DNA from: Mesorhizobium sp. LHD-90 | GTDB taxonomy: Bacteria; Pseudomonadota; Alphaproteobacteria; Rhizobiales; Rhizobiaceae | Direction: 5' to 3' | Assembly (NCBI RefSeq): GCF_030929505.1 | Contig: NZ_JAVFVV010000012.1 | Coordinates: 124,001-188,000, forward strand | DNA: 64,000 bases | Shown: in pieces, positions 26,172 through 35,676 of the stretch | Layout of the letters: every line of letters begins with the position of its first letter | Position numbering within the stretch: the stretch's first letter is position 1 | Made by a program: the position numbers and the translations under genes | The notes under the pieces: generated by a model | Told to the model about the DNA's origin: nothing | Databases searched by the model: none | What the model saw: only the letters and a program-made list of their open reading frames with translations

Positions 26172-26284
26172 GGGAGTAAGGGAGTAGGGGAATAAGGGAG
26201 TATAACGGGTTACGGCCCAGTTTCGCGGAAGCCAGTTCTTCCCCTACTCCCCTACTCCCCTACTCCCCTACTCCCCTACTCCCC
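26169..26284. repeat. 8-base tandem repeat, two facing arms
   Basis: The left arm has four units like AGGGGAGT (26170-26101 in reading order 26170, 26178, 26186 and 26194). The right arm has five exact CCCCTACT units plus CCCC (26241-26284). The arms are complementary across about 40 bases. The element overlaps the stop of the radical SAM gene, as at 4964-5058. Confidence 0.85.
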
Positions 26285-26387
26285 TTCCGTCAGGCCGCCC
26301 CGCCTGACGGAGCGCCTTCCCCGCCCCCGCCCCGACGGCCGGGAAGGCCTTGCGGAGAATCGGAACGGATGCGAGTCTCGCCGCCTC

Positions 26388-27074
26388 ATGGCTCGTTCGT
26401 CTTCCGATTCTCCGCCCCTCTTCGACCTCACGGTTAAGCCGGACTTCTCGTTCGAGCGCAAGGCGATGAAACGCGGGCTGTGGCCGCTGGCCGGCCTCGA
26501 CGAGGCGGGCCGCGGGCCGCTCGCCGGCCCGGTAGTCGCCGCCGCCGTCATCCTGAACCCGAAGCGCATTCCCGACGGGCTGGACGATTCGAAACGGCTG
26601 ACGGCCGAAGCGCGCGAGACGCTGTTCTCGGCGATCCTCGGCACGGCGATAGGCGTGTCGGTCGCTTCGGTTAGTGCGACCGGCATCGACCGCATCAACA
26701 TTTTGCGCGCCAGCCTGGAGGCGATGCGTCGCGCGTTCTGCGGTCTGCATGTCAAGCCCCTGCACGCGCTGGTCGACGGCCGCGACGTGCCGCCGGGATT
26801 GGCCTGCGGCGCCGAGGCGCTGGTCAAGGGCGACCAGCGCTCGCAATCGATCGCCGCCGCGTCGATCGTGGCAAAGGTCATGCGCGACCGCATGATGGAG
26901 AATTGCGGCCGGCTGCATGCCCGCTACGGCTTCGAGAGCCACATGGGCTACGCCACCCAGCGCCACCGCGACGCCATCGGCATGCACGGCGCTTTGCCAC
27001 GCCTTCACCGCGTCACGTTCGCGCCGTTCCGGATCGAAACGGAGACGGCGGTCGAAATGCTGATCGAGGCGTAG
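26388..27074 (+). CDS. rnhB: ribonuclease HII
   Basis: The 228-residue enzyme removes RNA from RNA-DNA hybrids. The signature [21 protein letters not shown] holds the first Asp and Glu of the metal site. The third Asp is in [10 protein letters not shown], and the last acidic region is seen near [12 protein letters not shown]-like residues follow at [14 protein letters not shown]. It is preceded by an AT-poor gap after the tandem repeat and converges with the ATP synthase operon. Confidence 0.95.
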   Translation: MARSSSDSPPLFDLTVKPDFSFERKAMKRGLWPLAGLDEAGRGPLAGPVVAAAVILNPKRIPDGLDDSKRLTAEARETLFSAILGTAIGVSVASVSATGIDRINILRASLEAMRRAFCGLHVKPLHALVDGRDVPPGLACGAEALVKGDQRSQSIAAASIVAKVMRDRMMENCGRLHARYGFESHMGYATQRHRDAIGMHGALPRLHRVTFAPFRIETETAVEMLIEA

Positions 27075-27152
27075 CGAGGGCCTGTTTGTCCGACTTGGCC
27101 TGCTTTCTCGCCAAACTGGAAAAACGAAACCTTGCCCGACTGCCATGGAATC

Positions 27153-27182
27153 AAAAAAGCCGCCGGAGTGCGGCGGCTTTTC
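27153..27182 (-). terminator. rho-independent terminator of the F0 operon
   Basis: A 9-base stem (AAAGCCGCC pairing with GGCGGCTTT) with a 7-base loop is followed, in the minus-strand direction, by six T residues. It lies about 20 bases past the atpF stop; on the plus strand it could also end rnhB transcription. Confidence 0.88.
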
Positions 27183-27204
27183 GAAACTGGGGCGATGAAG
27201 CCGG

Positions 27205-27684
27205 TCAGTTCAGCCGGCTCTTCAGCGCAGCGAGCGAGGACTTGAACAGGTCGCCGCCGATCTTGGCGTCGACCTTGGCGGCCAGCACCGTGCGGGCCGC
27301 CTCGACGGCGATGTCCACCGCCTTGGCGCGGACCTCGTTGACGGCGTCGCGCTCGGCCTGGCCGATCTTCTGCTCGGCCAGCGCGGTGCGCCGCGTCACA
27401 TAATCCTCGGTCTTCTGCTTGGCGTCGGCGACCAGCAGGCTGGCTTCGCGCTTGGCGTGCTCGACGATGTCGGCCGCGTCCTTTTCGGCCTCCTTGCGCT
27501 TGCGCTGGTATTCGGCCAGCAACTGCTGGGCCTCCTCGCGCAGGCGGCGGGCCTCTTCCAGTTCGGCCTTGATCTTGTCGGCACGGGCGTCGAGCGACCT
27601 GCCGATGGTGCCCGGCACCTTCAGGTAGAAGACGATGGCGAGGAAGATGATGAGGGCTACGAAAGCCCAGAATGTCGCATCCAT
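27205..27684 (-). CDS. atpF: ATP synthase F0 subunit b
   Basis: The 159-residue subunit has an N-terminal membrane helix (about 4-24) and a long charged coiled coil that forms the outer stalk joining F0 to F1. ATG 27684 (MDATFWAFVALIIFLAIV) starts at the helix; an in-frame start upstream would add 23 residues. It follows the b' gene by 10 bases and is the last gene before the terminator. Confidence 0.95.
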   Translation of the reverse strand: MDATFWAFVALIIFLAIVFYLKVPGTIGRSLDARADKIKAELEEARRLREEAQQLLAEYQRKRKEAEKDAADIVEHAKREASLLVADAKQKTEDYVTRRTALAEQKIGQAERDAVNEVRAKAVDIAVEAARTVLAAKVDAKIGGDLFKSSLAALKSRLN

Positions 27685-27694
27685 GGTCGCCTCC

Positions 27695-28336
27695 TCAGCC
27701 TCTCGCCGCCTTGACGGCAGCCGCGACGGCGGCCTTGTCGGCGCCGCCGACAAGTGAACGCACGATCTCGGCGGCCGTGTCCTCGGCGATGGTTCCGACC
27801 TCGTTCATGGCTTTCGCCTTGATCGAGGCAATGTTGGCTTCGGCCGCCGCGAGCTTCTCCTCGAGGGTGGCCTCGACGCGCTTGCGTTCCGCGTCCGCAT
27901 CGGCGCGGGCGCCGTCGCGGGCCTTCTGGCCGATCGCGTTGGCGTTGCCTTTCGCCTCCGCCAGTTCCTGCTCGTAGGCGGCGACGGCCGCGTCGGCCTC
28001 GCCCTTCATGCGCGCGGCCTGCTCGAGATCCTGGGCGATACGATCGCTGCGCACCTCGAGAATGCCGCCGATGCGCGGCAGCACGACCTTCTTCAGGAAC
28101 AGGTAGAACAGCCCGAAGGTGATCGCCAGCCAGAGTATCTGCGAGGGAAAGCTCGATGGGTCGAACGGCGGGAAAACGCCGCCGCCATGCTCGGCGCCCT
28201 GCTCGGTATGACCTTCGAGAGCCGGATGGGCTTCGCCCACGGGATGCGCTTCACCCTCCGGACGCGTTCCGCCCTGCGTATGAGCTTCGCCTTCCGCCGG
28301 GGCGGTTTCCTGAGCGTAGCCAGGTGTCACAAACAT
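27695..28336 (-). CDS. atpG: ATP synthase F0 subunit b'
   Basis: The 213-residue b' subunit pairs with AtpF in the stalk; a second b-type gene is typical of photosynthetic and alphaproteobacterial operons. The membrane helix lies at about 63-84 ([14 protein letters not shown]) and a long coiled coil follows. Before it is an unusual N-terminal stretch of about 55 residues rich in Glu, His and Gly, with near-repeats [21 protein letters not shown] and [10 protein letters not shown] 28336 is favoured over the in-frame start at 28354. The symbols atpF' and atpX are also used. Confidence 0.93.
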   Translation of the reverse strand: MFVTPGYAQETAPAEGEAHTQGGTRPEGEAHPVGEAHPALEGHTEQGAEHGGGVFPPFDPSSFPSQILWLAITFGLFYLFLKKVVLPRIGGILEVRSDRIAQDLEQAARMKGEADAAVAAYEQELAEAKGNANAIGQKARDGARADADAERKRVEATLEEKLAAAEANIASIKAKAMNEVGTIAEDTAAEIVRSLVGGADKAAVAAAVKAARG

Positions 28337-28424
28337 CTTCGTCCCCTGTCCCACGGTCCGTTGATTGTCAACCGACCATCGGCCGGCCGCTCCATGCGGC
28401 CGGCATCCACTTCACCGACAAAAA

Positions 28425-28649
28425 TCAGGTGAACAGGAGCAGGAGGGCGACGAGCAGCGAGAAGATGCCCAGCGCTTCCGTCACGGCGAAGCCGAAGATC
28501 AGGCGGCCAAACTGGCCGTCGGCGGCCGACGGGTTGCGCAGCGCGCCCGCCAGATAGTTGCCGAAGATGGTGCCGAGGCCGATACCGGCGCCGCCCATGC
28601 CGAGGCAGGCAATACCCGCGCCGATCGCCTTTGCTGCATCTACTTCCAT
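28425..28649 (-). CDS. atpE: ATP synthase F0 subunit c
   Basis: The 74-residue proteolipid has two helices around the polar loop ALRNPSA and forms the rotor ring. The ion-carrying acid is the Glu in [10 protein letters not shown], near residue 58. The composition around it fits a proton-driven enzyme. Confidence 0.97.
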   Translation of the reverse strand: MEVDAAKAIGAGIACLGMGGAGIGLGTIFGNYLAGALRNPSAADGQFGRLIFGFAVTEALGIFSLLVALLLLFT

Positions 28650-28720
28650 ATCAAGCTCCTTGTGGATCAAAATCCGGTTGAGAAATTCCACGATGGCGGC
28701 ACCGCGCCGCCGAACCGTTC

Positions 28721-29470
28721 TTAGTGGCCGGGGTGCAATGCGTCGTTGAGATACATGCAGGTCAGCACGGCGAAGACGTAGGCCTGCAGGAACGCCACCA
28801 GAAACTCGAGCGCCGTGATGGCGACCGTCATGGCCAAGGGCAGGATCGCGCCGGCGACGCCGACCGCTCCGAGCCCGCTCAGCGAGGTGACAAAACCCGC
28901 GAACACTTTCAGCGTGATGTGGCCGGCGAGCATGTTGGCGAAAAGACGGACGGAAAGGCTGATCGGCCGCGACAGGAACGAGATCACCTCGATCAGCACC
29001 ACCAGCGGCACCAGGATGCCGGGCACCCCCTGCGGCACGAACAGTTTCAGGAAGCCGAAGCCGTGCTTCATGAAGCCGTAGACCACCACCGTGCCGATGA
29101 CCAGCAGCGCCAGTGCGAAGGTGACGATGATGTGGCTGGTGACGGTGAAGAAATACGGGAACAGGCCGAGCAGGTTCGCGACCAGCACGAACATGAACAG
29201 CGAGAACACCATCGGGAAAAACTTCATCCCGTGCGAGCCGGCGGCGTCGCGCAGCATGTTGGCGACGAATTCGTAGGACATCTCCGACAGCGACTGCAGG
29301 CGGCTCGGGATCAGGCCGCGGCTCGACGTGGTGAGATAGAGGAAAGCACCGGTGGCAGCGACGGTCGCCACCATGAACAGCGACGAGTTGGTGAAGGAGA
29401 AATCCATGCCGCCGATCTCGATCGGAATCAGCTTCGCGATCTGGAACTGATGGATCGGATCGTTGGCCAT
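28721..29470 (-). CDS. atpB: ATP synthase F0 subunit a
   Basis: The 249-residue subunit has about five membrane helices and forms the proton half-channels next to the c-ring. The essential arginine lies in [30 protein letters not shown] is a typical N-terminus in this group. It is the second gene of the operon, between atpI and atpE. Confidence 0.97.
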   Translation of the reverse strand: MANDPIHQFQIAKLIPIEIGGMDFSFTNSSLFMVATVAATGAFLYLTTSSRGLIPSRLQSLSEMSYEFVANMLRDAAGSHGMKFFPMVFSLFMFVLVANLLGLFPYFFTVTSHIIVTFALALLVIGTVVVYGFMKHGFGFLKLFVPQGVPGILVPLVVLIEVISFLSRPISLSVRLFANMLAGHITLKVFAGFVTSLSGLGAVGVAGAILPLAMTVAITALEFLVAFLQAYVFAVLTCMYLNDALHPGH

Positions 29471-29509
29471 TCGGCCCCCCTCGTTCGCGGCGCGACGCGC
29501 CAGTCAATC

Positions 29510-29917
29510 TCAATTCCTGTCGCCGTCCTCGGGGCGTTTGGACGCCCTGATGCCGGCATCGGCAATCATTCCCGCCGACCGCATCACATTGAGGACGCCG
29601 GCTCCGAACCCGAGCAGCAGGAACACGATCAGCCCCCAAGGCGACGTACCCGCCAACCGGTCGATCAGCCAGCCAAGGCCAGCCCCGACCGCCACTCCGG
29701 CGATGAATTCGCTCGACAGCTTCAGCGCCTGGCCATAGCCGGTCACGCTCGACTGCCTGGCTTTGTCTTCCCCGTTGCTCTCGCCGTGGCCTTTCGACGC
29801 CAGCGATGCCTCGAGTTTCTGCCTCCGGCGCTCCAGATCCAGATCCGCAGCGCTCGGCCGGCCGCCGTCTCCGGGTCCGGTTTTTCCGGTTTTGTCCGGC
29901 GTTTTTCCGCCAGCCAC
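29510..29917 (-). CDS. atpI: ATP synthase assembly protein I
   Basis: The 135-residue protein has two membrane helices (about 65-85 and 93-113) after a hydrophilic N-terminus. It helps assemble the c-ring. GTG 29917 is preceded by GAGGGG at ideal spacing and gives the usual length; ATG 29977 and an in-frame start at 30001 would add 20-28 residues without a ribosome site. It leads the atpI-B-E-F'-F operon; the F1 genes are not in this window. Confidence 0.88.
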   Translation of the reverse strand: MAGGKTPDKTGKTGPGDGGRPSAADLDLERRRQKLEASLASKGHGESNGEDKARQSSVTGYGQALKLSSEFIAGVAVGAGLGWLIDRLAGTSPWGLIVFLLLGFGAGVLNVMRSAGMIADAGIRASKRPEDGDRN

Positions 29918-30152
29918 CGCAACCCCCTCGCCCGAACGGGACCGTCCGTCCGTCCGCTTCAAAGTCGCCGGCAACATAGTTAGAGGGCCTGCCCCCGTCA
30001 AGCCACGTAGCGACCCGGCGGAAGATGTATTTTCGCTTTAAAATTCAAGTGTTTATGGAAGTGCGACATCCTGACCCGCGTCTGCCGGCGCCGACTCAGG
30101 CGCCGCGCCCGCAACAGGCGCCCGTGGCCGGCACCGTCAACGGACCGATCGG

Positions 30153-31493
30153 TCAGCTCCAGCCGCCGCCATAGGTGCGGTAGAAGATGTGCAGGCCGAT
30201 CTGGGTCATGCGCTTCATGGCGCGCGCCCAGCCGGGGCTGACATACTGCGCGTAGTAGTGGGTCGACGAGCCCACCTCGGGGATGAAAATCTTGCCGGCC
30301 GTCACCGCCATGGCGGTCTCCTCGGCGCGGCGATAATGCCACGGGCTGTCGACGCGATCCTTGATGCCGTCGCAGGCGAAAGAGAACTGGCAGCGGTTCT
30401 TCCAGTTGTCGTTCTGGTAGACGACGCCGCAGATCGACTTGGGATAGGTGGGATTGCGCACCCGGTTGAGCACCACCTGCGCGACGGCGGCCTGGCCGCG
30501 CGACGATTCGCCCCGCGCCTCGAAATAGATGGCGTTGGCCAGGCATTTCTGCTCCTCCGCCGAGAAAACCGAGGCCGGCAGCGGATTGCTCATCCAGGCG
30601 TGATCGCCCTTGGCGACTGGCGGTACGAAGCGGCCCTTGTCGAGCTCGTCCTGCAGCAGCGCCTCGAACGGCGAGGCCCGCGCATAGTCCGGCTTCGGCG
30701 GTGCGTAGGCGGTCGCGAGCACGTCGGCCTTCTCGCTGGTGACGAGGGCGGCGAGATAGGCAGGCACGGCGGGATCGGGTTTCTTCTCCTTCTTAACATA
30801 GAAGGCGGTGGCGATCTCGATCTCCTTGCCTTTTATGTCCGGCTTGGCGAACGCCATCTTCAGGTCCGGCTCGAGCGCCGGCCGCAAGAACATCGAGGTG
30901 CGCTCGAGGATAGAACCGGCGTTGAAGAATTTCGGCGGCGCCACCGGCGCCACGTTGACGATGCGGCCCCTCTTGTCGGCGCGGGCGATGCGGTCCTCGT
31001 CGGGGGTCGCCGGAGCGCCGCCCTTGCCGCGGAAGGCGACCGCGCCGATGCCCGGCGCCGTCATACCGCCGCCGGAGATCGACCCGGTGGCGATGTCGCC
31101 GTCGGCGAAAGGCAACTCGGCCGCATGCACCGATCCCGCCACGGATTTTTCGATATAGCCGGCCCAGCGTGCCGATGGCGCTTCGGCGCCGGAAACCATA
31201 CTGCCTATGTCCTGATAGGCGGCGGTCGTCGGAAAGCCGATCCACATGCCGAGGCCAACGACCACAGAAGGAAGCAGCGCGGCTCTGGGCTTCAGGACGA
31301 AAATCAGCAGCCGCCAGACGATATCCAGCAGCAAGGCTGCCAGGTTCCGTCCTATGATTGTGCAGACGGAACCGACCCGCACGCCGAGACGGAGCAGCTT
31401 TTCGGGGGAGGATATTTCGAAGGCGCGGGCAACGGAAAACCGTTGCGACACAAGATGTCGAAACAAGGATGACTCTCCAGGACGCAACAGCAA
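30153..31493 (-). CDS. cell wall hydrolase, SleB family
   Basis: The 446-residue protein has an N-terminal membrane segment (about 70-95) and a C-terminal Hydrolase_2/SleB domain (about 335-440). The catalytic region reads CLANAIYFEARGESSRGQAA, with the conserved Glu, then VVLNRV and WHYRR. It is expected to cut peptidoglycan in the periplasm while tethered to the inner membrane. The middle is a variable linker. No ATG is available near the front; TTG 31493 is the longest start and the true one is uncertain. Confidence 0.85.
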   Translation of the reverse strand: MLLRPGESSLFRHLVSQRFSVARAFEISSPEKLLRLGVRVGSVCTIIGRNLAALLLDIVWRLLIFVLKPRAALLPSVVVGLGMWIGFPTTAAYQDIGSMVSGAEAPSARWAGYIEKSVAGSVHAAELPFADGDIATGSISGGGMTAPGIGAVAFRGKGGAPATPDEDRIARADKRGRIVNVAPVAPPKFFNAGSILERTSMFLRPALEPDLKMAFAKPDIKGKEIEIATAFYVKKEKKPDPAVPAYLAALVTSEKADVLATAYAPPKPDYARASPFEALLQDELDKGRFVPPVAKGDHAWMSNPLPASVFSAEEQKCLANAIYFEARGESSRGQAAVAQVVLNRVRNPTYPKSICGVVYQNDNWKNRCQFSFACDGIKDRVDSPWHYRRAEETAMAVTAGKIFIPEVGSSTHYYAQYVSPGWARAMKRMTQIGLHIFYRTYGGGWS

Positions 31494-31635
31494 CCCACTG
31501 GAGAGCGAGAGTGAAGCATTAACCTTGATGAGGGGTTAACGGACCTGTTGTGGCGGCAATGAGGCTAATCATGATTGTTGCGCCAATGGCGTATTTTCCA
31601 TTGCCTCTGCATTTCGATACGTCTACGATGCGTGC

Positions 31636-31959
31636 GTGGAAATCGTTCGCACCAGGCGCTATCTGAAAGACATCAAGCGCCTCGCGCTGACCGATCTGGA
31701 GATCAGGACGCTTGAGCAGGAAATCGCCGCCAATCCACAGGCGGGCGCTGTCGTCTCGGGCCTCGGCGGTATCCGCAAGATCCGGTTCGGTTTCGGCGGA
31801 CGCGGCAAACGAGGCGGCGGCCGCGCCATCTACTTCCTGATGCTTGCCGACGACAGGGCGTTCATGCTGTTCGCTTACGCCAAGAACGAACAGGAAGACC
31901 TTACGCAAGAGCAACGCCGCGTGGCGCTGGCGCTCATCGAGGAGATCACCAATGGCTAA
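31636..31959 (+). CDS. RelE/HigB-like toxin
   Basis: The 107-residue protein fits the HigB/RelE toxin fold: an N-terminal helix pair, then IRKIRFGFGGRGKRGGGRAIYFLMLADDRAFMLFAYAKNE, with the basic patch expected to touch mRNA on the ribosome. It starts at GTG. Its stop overlaps the antitoxin ATG by 8 bases, giving the toxin-first order of HigBA systems. A 10-base palindrome (AATCATGATT, 31567-31576) lies before it and may be an operator half. Confidence 0.85.
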   Translation: MEIVRTRRYLKDIKRLALTDLEIRTLEQEIAANPQAGAVVSGLGGIRKIRFGFGGRGKRGGGRAIYFLMLADDRAFMLFAYAKNEQEDLTQEQRRVALALIEEITNG

Positions 31960-32254
31960 ATCGACGAATTTCGGAGATGCGCTGGTCGAGAGCCTAGAGG
32001 AGGTCCGGGCTTGGAAACGCGGTGAAATCGCGTTGGAGACAGTCCGGGTAGACCCGATGCCGGCGGAAAGAATTCGCGCCATTCGAAAGGCCGTCGCCAA
32101 GTCCGCCAAGGAGTTCGAGGCGAGGTTCGGCATTCCGGCTGCGACCGTCAACAACTGGGAACAGGGCCGCCGTTCTCCCGATCCGGCCGGTCGCCTGCTT
32201 CTCAAGGTGATCGAGAGCGACCCGGAGGCGGTGGAACGCGCAGCCAAGCGCTGA
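31952..32254 (+). CDS. HigA-like antitoxin with XRE DNA-binding domain
   Basis: The 100-residue protein has a helix-turn-helix domain (about 45-95, with SAKEFEARFGIPAATVNNWEQGRRSPD). It should bind the preceding toxin and repress the pair. The first 40 residues form the likely toxin-binding part. The start overlaps the toxin stop. Confidence 0.87.
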   Translation: MAKSTNFGDALVESLEEVRAWKRGEIALETVRVDPMPAERIRAIRKAVAKSAKEFEARFGIPAATVNNWEQGRRSPDPAGRLLLKVIESDPEAVERAAKR

Positions 32255-32330
32255 CCTGTTGAGGGCTAGCAGACCGCGGGAGGTAGCGTTTCCAACCGTC
32301 GAGCTGCGTGACGGAACCTGGATAGCGGCC

Positions 32331-33764
32331 CTACCGCTTCCTCGCCTTGCCCGCATAAGGATTGTCCGACGCCCGCAGCGCGATGCGGATCGGCACGCCC
32401 GGCATGTCGAAGGCGTCGCGAAGACTGTTCGACAGATAGCGCACATAGGATTGCGGCATGGCGTCGGGGCGCGAGCAGGAGACGACGAAACCCGGCGGGC
32501 GCGTCTTGGCCTGGGTGATGTATTTGATCTTCAGCCGACGCCCGGCGACGGCCGGCGGCGGGTGATGCGCCAGAATGCCTTCCAGCCAGCGGTTCAGCCG
32601 GCCGGTGGAGACGCGGCGGTTCCAGACGCGATGCGTCTCCACCACCTCTTCCATCAGCCTGTCGAGGCCCCTGCCCGTCTCCGCCGAGATCGGCACGGCG
32701 CGCAGGCCGCGCGCCTGCGGCAGCAGCCGCTCGGTCTTTTCGCGCAACTCGGCAAGCGTGGCCTGCGGCGTGTCGATCAGGTCCCATTTGTTGAAGGCGA
32801 TCACCGGCGCCCTGCCCTCGCGGATGATCAGGTCGGCGATCTGCAAGTCCTGCTTCTCGAAGGGGATGGTCGCGTCGAAGACGACGATCACGACTTCGGC
32901 GAATTTCAAGGCGCGCAGGCCGTCGGCGACCGACAGTTTTTCGAGCTTCTCCTGCACCTTCGCCTTGCGGCGCATGCCGGCCGTGTCGAACAGCTTTATC
33001 TGACGGCCGCGCCAATCCCAGTCGACCGAGATCGAATCGCGGGTGATGCCCGCCTCCGGGCCGGTCAGCAGCCGCTCCTCGCCGATCAGCGCGTTGATCA
33101 GCGTCGATTTTCCGGCATTCGGACGGCCGACCACGGCGATGCGCAACGGTTTCGTGTCGTCATAGGCCGGCTCGCTCTCGGCCTCAGCCTCGGAGATATC
33201 CTCGCCGACCAGCACGTCGCTTTCGGCCGGCGCATCGTCGTCATCGTGCTCATCGGGAAAGCAACGGTCCTCGCCCAAAGCCTCTACGATGGCGTCGCGC
33301 AGGTCCGGCATGCCCTGGCCGTGTTCGGCCGAGATCGGGATCGGCTCGCCCAGCCCCGCCTCCCAGGCCTCCAGCAGGCCGGCCTCCGAGGCGCGCGATT
33401 CCGACTTGTTGGCGGCCAGCACCACCGGCTTGCCAGCGCGGCGCACGATATCGGCGAAAGCCTTGTCGTCCGGCAGCAGGCCGGCGCGCGCATCGACCAT
33501 GAACACCACAAGATCGGCCTCGCGGATGGCGATCTCGGTCTGCTGGCGCATGCGGCCCTGCAAGCTCTCCGGCGCGGCCGTCTCGAAGCCGGCGGTGTCG
33601 ATCACTTCGAAATTGAGGTCGTAGAGTTTGGCGGGATGGACGCGGCGGTCGCGGGTAACGCCCGGCGTGTCGTCGACCAGCGCCAGCTTCTTGCCGGCCA
33701 GGCGGTTGAACAGCGTCGACTTGCCGACATTCGGCCGGCCGATGATGGCAACCTTGAAGCTCAT
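32331..33764 (-). CDS. der: ribosome biogenesis GTPase Der
   Basis: The 477-residue GTPase assists 50S assembly. It has two G domains: [14 protein letters not shown] (residue 9) and [14 protein letters not shown] (about residue 210), each with the DTPG/DTAG switch and N-K-x-D/NKWD motifs. A KH-like domain follows from about residue 380. An acidic linker ([13 protein letters not shown]) joins the G domains. The C-terminus is basic (GKARKR). It lies just after the TPR gene. Confidence 0.96.
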   Translation of the reverse strand: MSFKVAIIGRPNVGKSTLFNRLAGKKLALVDDTPGVTRDRRVHPAKLYDLNFEVIDTAGFETAAPESLQGRMRQQTEIAIREADLVVFMVDARAGLLPDDKAFADIVRRAGKPVVLAANKSESRASEAGLLEAWEAGLGEPIPISAEHGQGMPDLRDAIVEALGEDRCFPDEHDDDDAPAESDVLVGEDISEAEAESEPAYDDTKPLRIAVVGRPNAGKSTLINALIGEERLLTGPEAGITRDSISVDWDWRGRQIKLFDTAGMRRKAKVQEKLEKLSVADGLRALKFAEVVIVVFDATIPFEKQDLQIADLIIREGRAPVIAFNKWDLIDTPQATLAELREKTERLLPQARGLRAVPISAETGRGLDRLMEEVVETHRVWNRRVSTGRLNRWLEGILAHHPPPAVAGRRLKIKYITQAKTRPPGFVVSCSRPDAMPQSYVRYLSNSLRDAFDMPGVPIRIALRASDNPYAGKARKR

Positions 33765-33766
33765 CT

Positions 33767-34432
33767 CTAGAGCGCGGCGCCGGAGCCGCGGATCAGTTCC
33801 GCCATCATCGAAGCGCGCTCACGGGCGTTGCGCGGCGCGGTGTCGTCGCTCGCGATCTGATCGAACAGCGCCAGCGCGTCCTTGGCCTTGCCTTCCTTCC
33901 AGGCCGACAGGCCGAGCGCCTCGCGGGCGGAATGGCGCAGCATGTTGGCGTCGTCGGTGAGCACCTCGACACGGGTCGAGACGTCCTGGTAGCTGCCGTT
34001 GTCGACGAGGACATAGCCGGCGCGCAGCCGCGCCATGTCGCGGATCGCCCGCGGGATCGCGTTGTCGGCGGCGACCGCGTCGAACTCCTTCACCGCGCCG
34101 GCGAAATCGCCCTTGTCGGCGAGCACGGTGGCGGCGCGCATGCGGGCAAGCAGCGGATAGGCGCCATGGCCGTCGGCCTCGAGCGCCTTCAGCGCCGCCA
34201 AAGCCTCGTCCTGCTTGCCTTCGCTGGACAGCCTCAGCGCCTGCGAAAAGGCGTCGCCCGAGGTGTTTGCCTTGGACGTCTGCCAGTACTCCCAGCCGAC
34301 CCAGGCGGCAGTGGCGAGCACGATGGCGAGGGCGATGCCGATGCCGATGGGCCCATAGCGGTCCCACATGGCGCGCGCCTGCGCCTGGCGGTACTCCTGG
34401 TTGACTTCGCGGATAAAGCTGTCGTCCGACAT
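33767..34432 (-). CDS. membrane-anchored TPR protein (YfgM-like)
   Basis: The 221-residue protein has a cytoplasmic start, one membrane helix (about 27-46) and a TPR_21/YfgM-type periplasmic domain. In enterobacteria YfgM binds the Sec translocon and periplasmic chaperones; the same role is only inferred. The gene precedes der by 2 bases, a pairing usual in many bacteria. ATG 34432 fits the membrane topology; an in-frame start at 34723 would add 97 residues without similarity. Confidence 0.87.
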   Translation of the reverse strand: MSDDSFIREVNQEYRQAQARAMWDRYGPIGIGIALAIVLATAAWVGWEYWQTSKANTSGDAFSQALRLSSEGKQDEALAALKALEADGHGAYPLLARMRAATVLADKGDFAGAVKEFDAVAADNAIPRAIRDMARLRAGYVLVDNGSYQDVSTRVEVLTDDANMLRHSAREALGLSAWKEGKAKDALALFDQIASDDTAPRNARERASMMAELIRGSGAAL

Positions 34433-34629
34433 GGGTTTTTTGCCGTTTTCGCCACGCGGGCTGTTGAGCCTGCCTTGTAGCGGAAATTTGTCGGCATGGA
34501 AGGGGTTTTGGCCGGACGCGGCCATTTGCCGGCGCTTAGGCAATATGCGTTCGTGCGCAACCCGTTCCAATCCGCGCCACAATCGTGGCATAGCGCTGAC
34601 AAAAATCATCCGCCTGCCCAAGAGTGTCC

Positions 34630-35637
34630 ATGTCCGCGTTGATGCGTCGCGCCCTGTCCGCCCTCGCCTGCCTGGCGCTGTCGCCCGTGGCCGGCGCGGC
34701 GCAGGCCGAAAACATTCCGGCAAAGCCGCATCAGGTCGTCATCATCTCGTTCGACAATTCCAATCCAATCGAATTGTGGCAGCGGAGCCGGACGCTGGCG
34801 GCGACCACCGGCGCGCGCTTCACCTATTTTCTCTCCTGCGTCTTCCTGCTTTCGCCGGAAACGCGCGGCATCTACCAGGCGCCGGGCCAGAAGGCCGGCC
34901 GCTCCAATGTCGGCTTCTCGCCGTCGAAGGAGGACGTGAAGGCGCGGCTCCAGCAAATCTGGCTGGCGCGCGCGGAAGGCCACGAGATCGCCAGCCACGC
35001 TTGCGGCCATTTCGACGGCGGCAAGTGGAGCGCGGCCGACTGGCAGCGCGAGCTGACCTCCGCCTCGACCATTTTGCGCGACGCCTGGCGCATCAACAAG
35101 CTCACGGGCGAGCCGCAGGGCTGGCGGCATTTCGCCCGGCACGAGATTCTGGGATTCCGCGCGCCCTATCTGTCGGCCGGCAAGCACCTCGACCCCGCAC
35201 TTGCCGCCGCGGGCTACCGTTACGACGCCAGCGGCGTCTCGCGCGGCCCGGCGGCGCCCGACGAAAAGAAGGGCCTGATGCGCTTCGCCCTGCCGCAGAT
35301 CCCGGAGGGACCGGCGGGCCGAAAAGTGCTCGCCATGGACTACAATCTGTTCGTCCGCCATTCCGGCGGCTTCGAGCGCAGCGACAACGACGGCGCCTTC
35401 GAGGAGCGCGCGCTTGCGGCTTTTCACGCAGCCTTCGACAGGCAATATTCTAGCGACCGCACGCCGCTGCAATTCGGCTTCCACTTTACGCTGATGAACG
35501 ACGGCGCCTATTGGCGGGCGCTGGAGCGTTTTGCCCGCGACGTCTGCACGCGTGCCGACGTCGACTGCATCAGCTATGCCGACTACGTGGCGCGCCGCGA
35601 GAAGCCGGCGCTCGTCGGCGGCGATGTGGGCGGGTGA
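34630..35637 (+). CDS. exported polysaccharide deacetylase-family protein
   Basis: The 335-residue protein has a signal peptide (about 1-26) and a NodB-like fold. The metal-binding H-x3-H is in EIASHACGHFDGG. The first motif reads VVIISFDNSNP, with Asp-Asn where most active enzymes have Asp-Asp, so activity may be altered. The substrate could be cell wall or capsule sugar. ATG 34630 or GTG 34624 can start it. Confidence 0.8.
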   Translation: MSALMRRALSALACLALSPVAGAAQAENIPAKPHQVVIISFDNSNPIELWQRSRTLAATTGARFTYFLSCVFLLSPETRGIYQAPGQKAGRSNVGFSPSKEDVKARLQQIWLARAEGHEIASHACGHFDGGKWSAADWQRELTSASTILRDAWRINKLTGEPQGWRHFARHEILGFRAPYLSAGKHLDPALAAAGYRYDASGVSRGPAAPDEKKGLMRFALPQIPEGPAGRKVLAMDYNLFVRHSGGFERSDNDGAFEERALAAFHAAFDRQYSSDRTPLQFGFHFTLMNDGAYWRALERFARDVCTRADVDCISYADYVARREKPALVGGDVGG

Positions 35638-35676
35638 GGCTGGCGCGCCGACGCTCGTTGAGCCGCCCCGTGTTTC

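Noticed and set aside
26241-26284. The 8-base tandem units as a small CRISPR array
   Set aside because: Units are contiguous with no spacers and far shorter than CRISPR repeats; no cas genes are present.
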